This document shows positions 34,801 through 45,425 of a stretch of DNA of 64,000 nucleotides, piece after piece; position 1 is the first letter of the stretch; every line of letters starts with the position of its first letter. The notes under the pieces were generated by a model. It did not search any database and was not told the origin of the DNA. It saw only the letters and a list, made by a program, of their open reading frames with translations. Made by a program: the position numbers and the translations under genes. The stretch is from Desmodesmus armatus (taxonomy: Eukaryota; Chlorophyta; Chlorophyceae; Sphaeropleales; Scenedesmaceae): the NCBI GenBank assembly GCA_007449985.2, contig VIIQ02000730.1, forward strand, positions 1-64,000, in the 5' to 3' direction.

Positions 34801-37453
34801 CTGAAGGCACAGCAGAACCACAGCGAAACATCCAAACAAACAGCATCGCCTTAGGTGAAAAAACCTTAGCAGCAGGTGTGTCCGGTGTCGTGCATATAGG
34901 CACGGCGCATGCGCACTTTTCTTGCAGCCACACACTACACACTCGCCTGCCACACCCAAACGCCTAAAACAACACATTATAAAGCACACTGCACTCAGTA
35001 CCAAACTATAGCAAAGCACAACACCCTCCCCACACTCTCCTACTTCAGTGCCACCAGTCAAGCATGCCCTCGCAGTTGAAGCAAGCAACACCAGAGGCAT
35101 TCTCTTGCTGTCAGCACACCGCTGCCAAGGCAGCGCACCGCAAAAAAGCACTGCACAACCATAACATGGCACAGGTGGCACGCCACAGTCACCGCAGTCA
35201 ACGCACTCAGGCTGCAAAGTCAAACCCTGCAACCTGTTGTCAGTTCTCTATACCTTTCCTTACTTAACCTTGCACTAGGCGAAGACCCCCAGGCACCCAC
35301 AAGCCGGCCAAACCACCCCGCCACACCCTTACACAACCACACTGTCCCAAACAAGCCTCTGGTGACACAGAAACACAGGTGCAGCGCATCAACTGCATGC
35401 CACAAAGCAATCGCTTTGGGCGGGTGACTAATAACCTCGGGGCAGAGACCCGGGTCTGGCAGCCACCCGTGAATCTTACCAGATACTATACAAGCTGCCA
35501 AGGCATCGAGGTTAGTTGCACACCTGGTGCCGCCTCCCAAGGCTTGCTCACTGGGCCTCCTGCACACCCATGCAGCAGCGCCCAACGTAGCATACACCCC
35601 TTCACTCCCCTGGCCCATACAATTTCAAATGCATTGTGCGACTCCATCGCATGACGCAACCACCCAAAATCAGCTCTATCAGTTATTGTTGTGCGCAAGT
35701 TTTCATTGCTGGTGGCCCCAGCTAGAGGCAGGCAGGCACATGCATGTGCACTCAACAATCACCAGCCAAACTTTACTAGGGCACAAGGAATAGCCACCAA
35801 AAGCTCTGCCAGTCAGCAAAAACAAAACGAGTGCAGGACACTCAAACTGACTTTCTTATGCTGGGCAGCCGCTGCTGGGAAGCAGAAACGCCGCGCACAG
35901 CAAAAACAAAAGCCCAACCTGTTACACCGACAACCCAGTGAACTGGGGCAAACCCACGGCGTGGTGTCAAGCCCAAACAGCAATGGCCACTGCAAATGAC
36001 ATCAAATGCCTGTCCACACGCACAACAGGTATCAACAGGCATCCCGCTGTCAGGTGCCTGTGCTGCATGAGGGCTTTGTGAGGTAGGGCTCCAGCACCCG
36101 ACAAACAGTTCTTTGTTGTTGTAAAAAGAACTGCAGCACAGTTCTTTCTACTGGCTTGATACAGCACCTGTGCACAAAACGGCCCCAATGGGCCCGCACA
36201 ACCAACAGGTGTTGAACCAGGGGCGACTCCATGGCCGCTGGACCCCAACGTCCTTTCAAAGGCTCCTGCAGCCCCTGCTGCGGGTGAATAAGGACTGACG
36301 CCCAAACCAGCAGGGGCCACGGCACTCGTGGTGGCATGGAAAGCACAGCGACGGCATGGACGCAGCACGACTCCTATGCCTGTTGAAGAACTGCTGAGAG
36401 GCCTCTCTCTTCACACCCAGCGCTCAACACCAAAACCACAGGCACCACGCTTGATTGCCAGGGAAACCACCCTGCAGCAGGAGCATAGAGACTGACTCCC
36501 AGACAATCGCCAAACTAGGACAGATAACGACCCGGTCATCCCGAAAGCGGCGGACAGTCGACAGAGCATGCATGGACAACATCACCAACAGGCCTATGGC
36601 ATGTATAGCATGCCCTTGTGCACACAACACACTCACACAAGCTTGTGTTATCGCTCACAAGCTCGCATCAACCCTCACTGCCTGCAAGCAGCACACAGCT
36701 GCATGCAGACAGCGCACTCAGCAAGGTGAAAACTCCGGATGCTCTGGCTGCTGCCGGAGTAACTGTGCAAAGGCACATGACTGACCACATGACTGATTGA
36801 CCGATGTAATGGGCCACAGCTTTGAGCAATCTGCCTGACTGCCCAAAGCAGTCACCACACATAACCACCACACCTGGTACACATGCGTGCGACATGCAAG
36901 ATGCGTTGGAGCAATGGAGTGAGGTGCCCTCACAAACCATCAGATTGCATCTTGCATGACCACCCAGCATACAAGCTGATGGTGCAGACACCATGCATCA
37001 CGGCCCCATCCGGAACCTCTGCCACTCCCTTCTCTCTCACACACACAACAGTGGAGTGGCCTGCAGTGACATCAGTGGCAAATAGCCAGTGGTTGCAACT
37101 GTGCAGAGCAAGTGCAGCGGCCTGCACTACACAGCAGAGCACTGCTGCATTGATAATGAGGCTTGCGAGAGATGGATGTACATCCTGCACAAATGTGCAT
37201 GGCACAACTGGGGCGTGCAGAACCACAGTCATGCTTCAGAGCTGGCAGCAACAACGGAAGCATGAAGCTGGCAGCAACAACAAAACGGCAACCACGCCAA
37301 TACACTCTTGCCCGCATCCCCTCAAATCAAAATATCCTTTCCTCGCCCAGAGATATAAACCAGCTTGTCAAAATGCCAGGCCCTCACCCCAACCCTCGCC
37401 CTGCCCACCCACCCGGCAAACCAACCAGTGACACATTGGAACACACACATCCT
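31875..37453. other. 5.6 kb without a recognisable gene
   Basis: The first part is the amidase 3' UTR, with a TGTAA at 32,361-32,365. From about 32.3 kb on, the plus strand is A+C-rich, the reverse of the G+T-rich introns and UTRs of plus-strand genes here, so a long minus-strand 3' UTR or readthrough from the gene ending at 37,454 is likely. The long minus-strand ORFs (225 codons at 33,304-33,981; 244 codons at 34,498-35,232) are Cys/Leu/Val-rich, resemble no family and look like translated G+T-rich UTR. No tRNA or transposon ORF was recognised. Confidence 0.5.
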
Positions 37454-39899
37454 TCAGGATGAGCTAGACTTGAGCATGCAGGCAGGGATGAACACGCCAG
37501 TACCCTTGCGCGCTGCGCCAGCAGCTGCTGCAGCCGGTGCAGGGGCAGCAGCATGGACTTCGGGTGCCTTGGGGACAAGGTTTGTGGATGAGGGGCTCTT
37601 CTTCAGGGGCACATGTGGGGGGTGCATGGGTGGCCTGCTGTCCATGCTCATCCTGTGGGATGCGGCCAGGCCCTGCCTGCTGCTGCCACGGGGGCTGCCG
37701 CGACCGCTGCTGCTGGAGCTGGCGCTGCTGCTGGCACCGCTGCGGGTGTGATCATGGAGATCGACTTGCGAGGTGGTACGTGGTGCTCGGGTGTGTGGGA
37801 CCTTGGCAAGTCGCTCGACGCCCTGCCAAAGTTGTCCACAGACGCCCTGCCCCGCCCTGCAGCACGGCGCGAAGAGAAGCCCCACCCTGCTGCATCACTC
37901 TGCGCCTGCTGCGCATGCGCCTGGGCCATTGCCAGCCCCCTGTCAGCCAGCAGAGGTGTGTGGGAGAGGTTCATCGACGCGCGCCCGCAGACGGGGCTGT
38001 GCATGGCAGCAGGGGCGTGGACCCCAGCTGGGCTCTGCAGGCCACCCATGCCACCCAGCGCTGCAGGAGGCAGCCCCGCTGCACCCAGAAGGCTGCAGTC
38101 CAGGGAGTGGCGTGCTGGGGACATCTGCGCAGCGACAGCAAGTGCTGCAGGGCTGGGCATGTTGAGGCCAACCATGCTAGCGGTGGTCACAGCAGCCTGC
38201 AGCTGTGCGTCCATCGCAGGGGTGGCAGGTGCGTACAAGGAGGACTGCATAGCCAGTGCTGCCAAGTCCATAGACTGGCGTGCCGCGCTGGCTGATGCGA
38301 GGTCCATGGACTGGCGTGCTGCTGCTGCCTGCAGCTGGCTCTGTGCCTGCAGCTGGTTTAGGCTGTTGAGCACTGCCATGTCGTCAAGGAGGCCAGACAT
38401 CTGGGGGCCGCCAACGCACAGGGAGGTGCGGCGGGAGGCGGCCTCAGCCTGTGCCTGGGCTGCTGCTGCCATGGCAGCAGCTGCAACCAGCTCCTCACTT
38501 GCAAGGTTGGCCAGACTGTCAGTGGCAGCAAGAGAGCAGGCAGGCAGGGGTTGAGGTGACTGTGTGTTTGTGTAAGTGCTCACACATGCCTCGTAACAAA
38601 CCAAATTGTGTGTTGCTTATGCCACACCACCTTGAAATACAGCAGGAGCCTGATGCAGGAAGGACAGGCACCAGGCCAGGGGATTGTACAGACAGCACTG
38701 ATGCACAGCTCAGAGTGCAGCGGCCAGCAGACTTCGACCGGCGACCTCTCATCCTTCACACAACCGTCAGCCTATCGCACTGGCAGGCATGCGCTTTGTG
38801 CAACAAGAGCCAGCAGCCCAAGCTGTTGTGCCACCATCACATTTTTAACTCACCCTCCGCCGCAGTCCAAGCTGAGCCTGTTGTTGGGCCTGAGGCCTGC
38901 TGCCATGTCTCCCAGTGCCTGGGCCTCTGCCAGGGCAGCCGCGGCTGCGTTGTTGCTCATCTCCAGTGCTGCCAGCTGCTGGGCCAGGCCGCCCATGTCC
39001 ACGCTGCGCCTGGAGGGCTGGGCAGCTGCACGGCAGGCTGCCAGGTTGCTCCAGCTGTTGGACCGCAGGTCTGGTGTGGGGGAGAGCAGGCTGCAGCAGA
39101 AGGTGGAAGGCACAGGCAGGACGAGTGAGTTACCATTGTGTAGGAAGGGTTGTAATTGGCGAAAGCTGCTGCTGATGTCGTTGCTGAAGTGCACATTGCA
39201 GCATACACTATGTGGATCCAGCCAGGTTGGCAGGTTTGGGCAACAAACCACGATCAGGAGATGAACAGGCTGGCAGGCACCAATCACAAATCAATGACAC
39301 CCGTCAGGTTATCGGGGAGTTGCACCATCACGCGAAAAGAGGGGACAGCTGCAATGGGCATGCAGGGCGTACCTCTCAGAGGGCATGGGTGTGCACAGAC
39401 CGCTGGATGCAAACAGCCCAGAGGCTGTCACGTCCAGGGTGTCATTCACATCAGGGGCCAGGGCGCTGTCTTCCAAGATGCTCTGCGGGTGCTGTTGCTG
39501 CTGTGCACCGGTCTGCTTTGTGAACCTGAGGTACTGCTTCAGCTGCAGCAGGCGGGTGATCTGGGCATCAATGCCGAGTTCGTCTGCTGACTGTGTGCTC
39601 TCGTTGGCCAGGTGGGCCTGCTGCTGTGCCTGCTGGAGCAACAGGGCCTGCTGAAGCTGTGTGAGCTCTCCCTGGTCTGCTGGCAGGAGCTGCTCGCCCT
39701 TGCTGAAGGGGGTGTCTTGCAGTGGGCAAGACAGTTGCATGCTGATTTCCTGGTCAAGCTGCATGCTGCGACGGGCCATCCTGTCCAGCTCAGTTGACAC
39801 GATAGTGCTCCGCAATTGGGATCGAGACACACCTCCCCATCCCATATCAAAACTGCTGCGGATGCTGGGCACCGCGCCACAGGTTGCAACCTCTGCCAT
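37454..39899 (-). CDS. unrecognised low-complexity protein with R-x-S-[MVL]-D repeats (possibly the 3' part of a longer gene)
   Basis: Exons on the minus strand: 39899-39373, 39090-38854, 38515-37454; 608 aa if one missing base near 37,753 is counted. The protein is Ala/Gln/Ser-rich with short Leu/Gln-rich helices. It carries at least ten copies of a basic-Ser motif: ARRSMQLD, RRSVDMG, NRLSLD, ARQSMDLA (twice), ARHSLD, GRASMN, GRASVD, RKSISM and HRMSMD. These resemble sites for basophilic kinases and 14-3-3 proteins (inference). The C-terminus is KGTGVFIPACMLKSSSS. The ATG at 39,899 lies shortly after an acceptor-like CTGCAG (exon could start at 39,916), so this may be an internal exon of the gene starting at 48,087, which has a similar RRGSVDSS motif. 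I do not recognise a family. Confidence 0.65.
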
Positions 39900-40119
39900 A
39901 GCTCGGACTGCTTTTCCTGCAGCAACCAGGCAAGACGGGCGTCAAAAAGAGGTTGAGCAACATTCATCATTGAGCGGTCCACGAGCGTGCGAGCAGCGAC
40001 AAGAGGCCGAATGTAAGGCCCGCAGGCCTGATGGCCCGCTGTGCCCACCCAGACAAAAAGCTGCTGCAACCCTGATGCCTACGTAAACTGTACACTACCA
40101 CGTTTGACAATCACACGCT

Positions 40120-40839
40120 TCCTGGGTCGAGGCAGGCCCCCGGGCCACCAAGGCCACACAAGCAACAGCACACCAGACAGACGCAGCGCTGCGCAGGCGC
40201 ACTCACGGGTCGATGTCACCACACGCCTACAGTTCCAGGTGCAAGGATAGCAACGTGTCTGGCAGCGCACTGATGATGATGGGGACACACTCAAGACTGG
40301 AGCAGCACCTGTGGAAGGACTGCGAGTGTATACGACGTCACGGATGCAAACAATTTTGCTGGCGGGCTGGGGCGGGGGTTGCTTTCCTACCGTATCCAGG
40401 CGGGGATACCCACTCTATTCCTCACTTAACTGTCATCTGCAGTGTATCTCCCCGGATTGCGCAAATCAGGCCAATGGCGGGCATTGGACAGCCCTGGGGG
40501 CAACAGTGCGAGGGCTTGGACACAGCAGGGGATCAGCGCGGGGTGGTGTGAAGGGTTGGTGTGATACCGTTGCAGCCATGATGGCTTGATTGCGGATGAG
40601 GATCGCCATGATACATGGTTGACGAGAAGGTGCAGGGAGTGCGGGGTTGTCTGTGACCTTGCTCACACCAACAGGACGATGCTGTGTGCTTGTGTGTTGG
40701 GTTGGGGAGCATGGTCACCCCTTCCCCTCCCCTTGCGATTGCACACCCTCCTGCTGTGCGGGTGGTGGTGGCAGGGTGGACCTGGGGGGCTGCCTGTCTT
40801 TCCTAAGCATCCTGATGTGGTTCACGTGCTGTGCATGTT
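40120..40839. repeat. 720-bp direct repeat, copy 1
   Basis: Nearly identical to 43,279-43,998 at an offset of 3,159 bases. I found one clear difference (CAAACAATTTT here, CAAACGATTTT in the other copy). Beyond the right end, similarity continues at a lower level (TGCACCAACCCTCAGG in both). It contains no recognised coding domain. The ends are not TG...CA. Confidence 0.9.
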
Positions 40840-41080
40840 GCACTACCTAAGTGTGGGGTTTGCTTGCACCAACCCTCAGGTGGCCACCACAGCAGATGCC
40901 CCCTGACGCGAGCAGCAGCTGCACTGGCTGATTCCTGCTGAGTGAGCAGTAATCCTCACAGGGAAATTCAAGCTGTGTACAAGGCTATACAACACATGCC
41001 TGAGTAGAAACATTGTGATGGTTGACTAATGATGACTCTGGGTGACAACAGAGCATGCCAGATACTGCTGTGTTGCAATT

Positions 41081-41322
41081 GCAGTGCTACTGTTGATGGG
41101 CAAGTGATTTGGAGTTGTTTGCGATGAATTTGGTGCTGCATAAATGAAGTATCACTGGCGGGTCCAGCGTTTCCCTCTTGGTGTGCTGATTCCTTTGTGC
41201 CGCAGTGCTACTATTGATGGGCAAGTGATTTGGAGTTGTTTGCGATGAATTTGGTGCTGCACAAATGAAGTATCATTGGCGGGTCCAGCGTTTCCCTCTT
41301 GGTGTGCTGATTCCTTTGTGCC
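41081..41322. repeat. 121-bp tandem duplication, two copies
   Basis: Units 41,081-41,201 and 41,202-41,322 differ at only a few positions (such as ACTGTTGATG versus ACTATTGATG, and GCATAAATG versus GCACAAATG). It lies between the two 720-bp repeats. Confidence 0.9.
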
Positions 41323-43278
41323 GCTGTGGTGCTCTGTGCGTCGCACTCGGCTTGTGCTTTTGTTCCACGAATAGCCTGCCATGCAGGCTGGCTTCTGCAT
41401 GGCTCTTTGATTACCCTCACAGGCTGGGCTAAGAACTTCAACACAGCTGATAAAGGACTGTGGCAAGCATCTGCAACCGCTTTGGGCAAAACCTGTTTCA
41501 TCATACGTGGGAGGAAGGCATGCTGCTGCAGCCAAGGGGCAGGCAGCAGGTGTGGTACGCTGCGGCCTTTCAACCAAGGGGCCTGCCCCTGTGGCGACAG
41601 ACTGCAGTTGGCCCACTGTGTGCGTGTGTATATACACGCACATGCGGGCCCTGGCCCAGGGCCGTGTGTTGCTTGTCCCAATTGAGATGCTGACTGATGC
41701 GCATCAACCTTGCAAGCTTGACCAATTAATTGGTGTTAATCAAACAATCAGTATTGCACCTGTACCTGTGAGGCTCAAGAGTTCATGCCAGGCATCACTG
41801 GTGTCAACACACACCCGTTGTGCGCAGCCGCCCAAGTAAGCTACCAGTACTGCTGCCACGTCAGCATAAACACACCGCAGGAGCATCGTTGTCTGACTTA
41901 TCCTGGCAGGATCATCTCAGTGTTGTGTAACAATGGGTGCTTGATCAATTTTGTGGCTGTGCATGCCATCGGAGGGGCCATGTGAGGAAAAGTCACTTCA
42001 CTAGTGAACGGCTCTTGATGCAACCAGCAGGTCCTGGGGCTGCGAGCACACTCACTATTCCCTGGCCGGCCGCGAAGTTGACGGCCTGCATCAACAACAT
42101 TCAAGCTGAGGCAGGCTAGTACAGGCGCGTCGAGGATGGGGTGTCCAGCCCACAAAAACTGATAGCAGCTCAAGTCTTGTCTGGACGCCCGTTGCAACCC
42201 GTGCAATGCCCCATGAGCCTCGTAGGCTCCCTACGGGGTGTTCAGGCTCAGCCTGAACCATGTAAGAGCAACAGTAACAGCAATGCCAATCGGCATCCCA
42301 GCTGCCTGTCATACCGTACTGTGGGAGTGCCACTCCAAACCAGTGGTTTGCAGCTTTTGAGGTAGGGAAAGGGAGTGCTGCCTTTGCCAGCCGCATATCC
42401 CACCGGGTACCCTGCGGCGGGCAAGTACCGGGCTGCAGATTGCGGAGCGGCCTACACCAGTACTGAGCTGCAGCTTGCCGAGCTGCCTGCACCAGCAGGC
42501 TGGGCATCAGTAGTAAGTTTCGTTCACTATCCCAGTTTGGTTACAGCTACGAGCTGCACCCACTGTGGATTGCTGCTCTTGTGACCGCCGCCAGCTAAGC
42601 TTATGGACTGGAAGGTGCCAGCATGTGTGACTGTGTGTACCTGGCTACACACCGATGGCATCGGCAGCGCGCTGTGCTGGCTGTAGCAGCACAGCTGAAC
42701 ATAGTCAACCTGCTGCACAGCTGCACGCTACAGCAAGCCAGGGCTTCCTTTGAGTTATTCAGCCACAGCTGCATTGGGATTGTGACGTCAAAACCAGTAT
42801 CAAAGGCAACAAAGGTTGCGGCTTTGATCAGCTACCACCCCGTCTACCCCTGCCAGGGCACGGTGGGTGGGACATGTAGCTAGGTCGCTGGCATAGTGGA
42901 CACCCACTTGCAGGAATGGGTCGAGCCACCCAGCTGCCGGCAAGGCAACCCGCAGGTTGAACTCATTGCTTTTCGAAAAAACAACACCATGTTTAGCTGT
43001 AGGTGCTGCAGTGCTCACCAGAAAGTTGCTTGCAACAGCCCTGTTCCAGGCTGTGCCCATAAGCTGGTGTGCGTGTGGTGCCCACCTGTTCATGCCATGC
43101 AGGTGCCATAAGGGGTGGAACTGTGCGGCGCGCCACCACACTGCATCGGCTGCAGTCATCACCGGCGGTCAGCAAGCTTGCCTTCCCTGGAGGCTGTGCT
43201 TTCTCCCTGACCATTCAGAATCAGCCATCCCCCATCAAGTGCGTTGATGCACTTCAGCGCAACAAAAACTAGGCGACG
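41323..43278. other. spacer between the 720-bp repeats, no assignable gene
   Basis: Some stretches look like coding remnants on the plus strand, for example a frame with NRFGQNLFHHTWEEGM at about 41,470-41,610 and one with AAYPTGYPAAGKYRAAD at about 42,380-42,500. I could not join them into a gene or name a family. G+T-rich strand bias here matches the plus strand, unlike the flanks, as if this block had its own orientation. Confidence 0.4.
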
Positions 43279-43998
43279 TCCTGGGTCGAGGCAGGCCCCC
43301 GGGCCACCAAGGCCACACAAGCAACAGCACACCAGACAGACGCAGCGCTGCGCAGGCGCACTCACGGGTCGATGTCACCACACGCCTACAGTTCCAGGTG
43401 CAAGGATAGCAACGTGTCTGGCAGCGCACTGATGATGATGGGGACACACTCAAGACTGGAGCAGCACCTGTGGAAGGACTGCGAGTGTATACGACGTCAC
43501 GGATGCAAACGATTTTGCTGGCGGGCTGGGGCGGGGGTTGCTTTCCTACCGTATCCAGGCGGGGATACCCACTCTATTCCTCACTTAACTGTCATCTGCA
43601 GTGTATCTCCCCGGATTGCGCAAATCAGGCCAATGGCGGGCATTGGACAGCCCTGGGGGCAACAGTGCGAGGGCTTGGACACAGCAGGGGATCAGCGCGG
43701 GGTGGTGTGAAGGGTTGGTGTGATACCGTTGCAGCCATGATGGCTTGATTGCGGATGAGGATCGCCATGATACATGGTTGACGAGAAGGTGCAGGGAGTG
43801 CGGGGTTGTCTGTGACCTTGCTCACACCAACAGGACGATGCTGTGTGCTTGTGTGTTGGGTTGGGGAGCATGGTCACCCCTTCCCCTCCCCTTGCGATTG
43901 CACACCCTCCTGCTGTGCGGGTGGTGGTGGCAGGGTGGACCTGGGGGGCTGCCTGTCTTTCCTAAGCATCCTGATGTGGTTCACGTGCTGTGCATGTT
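43279..43998. repeat. 720-bp direct repeat, copy 2
   Basis: Second copy of the 40,120-40,839 repeat in the same orientation. The left boundary is TCCTGGGTCGAGG in both; just outside, the flanks differ (ACACGCT versus AGGCGACG). Confidence 0.9.
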
Positions 43999-45425
43999 AC
44001 AGAGCCTCTGTGCCTGCACCAACCCTCAGGCAGCCACAGCAAAAGTGCCACCCTCCACACTGCACGAGCCAAATGGAGCTCCTGACGGCGGCAGTGAGTA
44101 CGAGGGAGCATGGTCTTGTGATGCCCTTCTTGCGGCACCTGGCCAATCACGCGGTACCGCACCGGTGTCAATGCAGGGCGGCCCCAGCATTGATACCCTG
44201 CTACCCCAGGGACACTGCCCCTGACACTGCCAGACGCAACAACATATGCAGACCTTCACACGACTGTGCAAGGAGCTTGCAGGAAAAACTAGAGGACGAA
44301 GAACGACCAGTGCATGAGCACCTGCTGCAAAAAACCGCCCATCACCATGGCGGCGCAATAAACACTTACAAGGCATGGGTGCGTCATAACCTGGGCTGAC
44401 AACCCCGCTCAGTTGCAGAAGAACAGTAACAGTAACAGGGATAGGCATTCAAAAGCATTCCCTGGGAGCATGGTACCATGAGGCCAAGCCTCAAGAGCTG
44501 GTGCTCTGATGGTGAACGGCACAGACATGCGTGCACATATACCCCATACAAAGCCTTTTGCTGGGCGCACTAGGCGTGTCAGTAATCAGAACAGCCACTG
44601 CACGCATCAACACACGTGCTGGGGTCACGCATACATGGCTTGCGAGCCACGCACGTGCTCTTTCTGCCGACACACACACCACCCCCTGTGTCAACGCACC
44701 AAACAAGTCACTACAAGCTGGAGGGCAGGGCTGCTTTTGGTGCACCCAACAGGTCCCAGGGCTGTACAGCCCTTACAGGTAAGCAGGCCCAGTGACACCC
44801 GGTGGCACGCTGAGCGTGCCTCATTGCTGACGGCCCTGTCTCGACAACGCCCAGCACAAGCGGAGTGGTACAAGGACATCAAACTGTACAGCAATGCCAC
44901 ATGCACTCTAAGGAGAGGATCCTGGCTGTAGCAGCAGCTCATAATGTACCACTGTGTGCATGTTGGCAAGGTAAGGTAAGGGATGAATCGAGCCACAAGC
45001 AAGCCCGCAAGGCGGACAGCATGTTGGAAGCAGCAAAATCACCTGCAACAGACGCATGTCAAGCAGGTGCGAAAAAGGCAGTGACCAGAAGCCAAACCAC
45101 ACTTTTGTAGCAATATGGGCATGAGGCTGTGGCATCCATTCAAGTTCGCCATGCGTGTTCAGCAGTTCCCCATGCTGAGCACCAGCGGCAACAGCAACCA
45201 GCCGCCCAAGCACTCTAAAACGCACGGGGTTTGCATCCGCATCTGCTTCTCAGCAATCACACCATGCTAACAAACGCGGATAACAAACACAGGCACATAT
45301 ACATGCACGCCCAGACGTGCTGCAACCACCCCACAACGGCCCTCACAGTCACAGTGCCTATCGTTCCGAGGTTTGGGTGCAGGGCTGTTCAGTCCGAACA
45401 GCACACAGCGGCACAAGAGCCCCCC
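43999..45425. other. spacer with no recognised gene; probable 3' flank of the minus-strand gene
   Basis: A+C-rich on the plus strand, as expected for sequence downstream of a minus-strand gene. A minus-strand TGTAA (TTACA on plus) occurs at about 44,773. No family-like ORF was found. Confidence 0.4.

Noticed and set aside
34498..35232. 244-codon minus-strand ORF
   Set aside because: Same G+T-rich composition, no recognisable motif and no splice context.
40120..43998. LTR retrotransposon bounded by the 720-bp repeats
   Set aside because: Repeat ends are not TG...CA, no target-site duplication was seen, and no gag, protease, RT or integrase is present in the 2.4 kb between.
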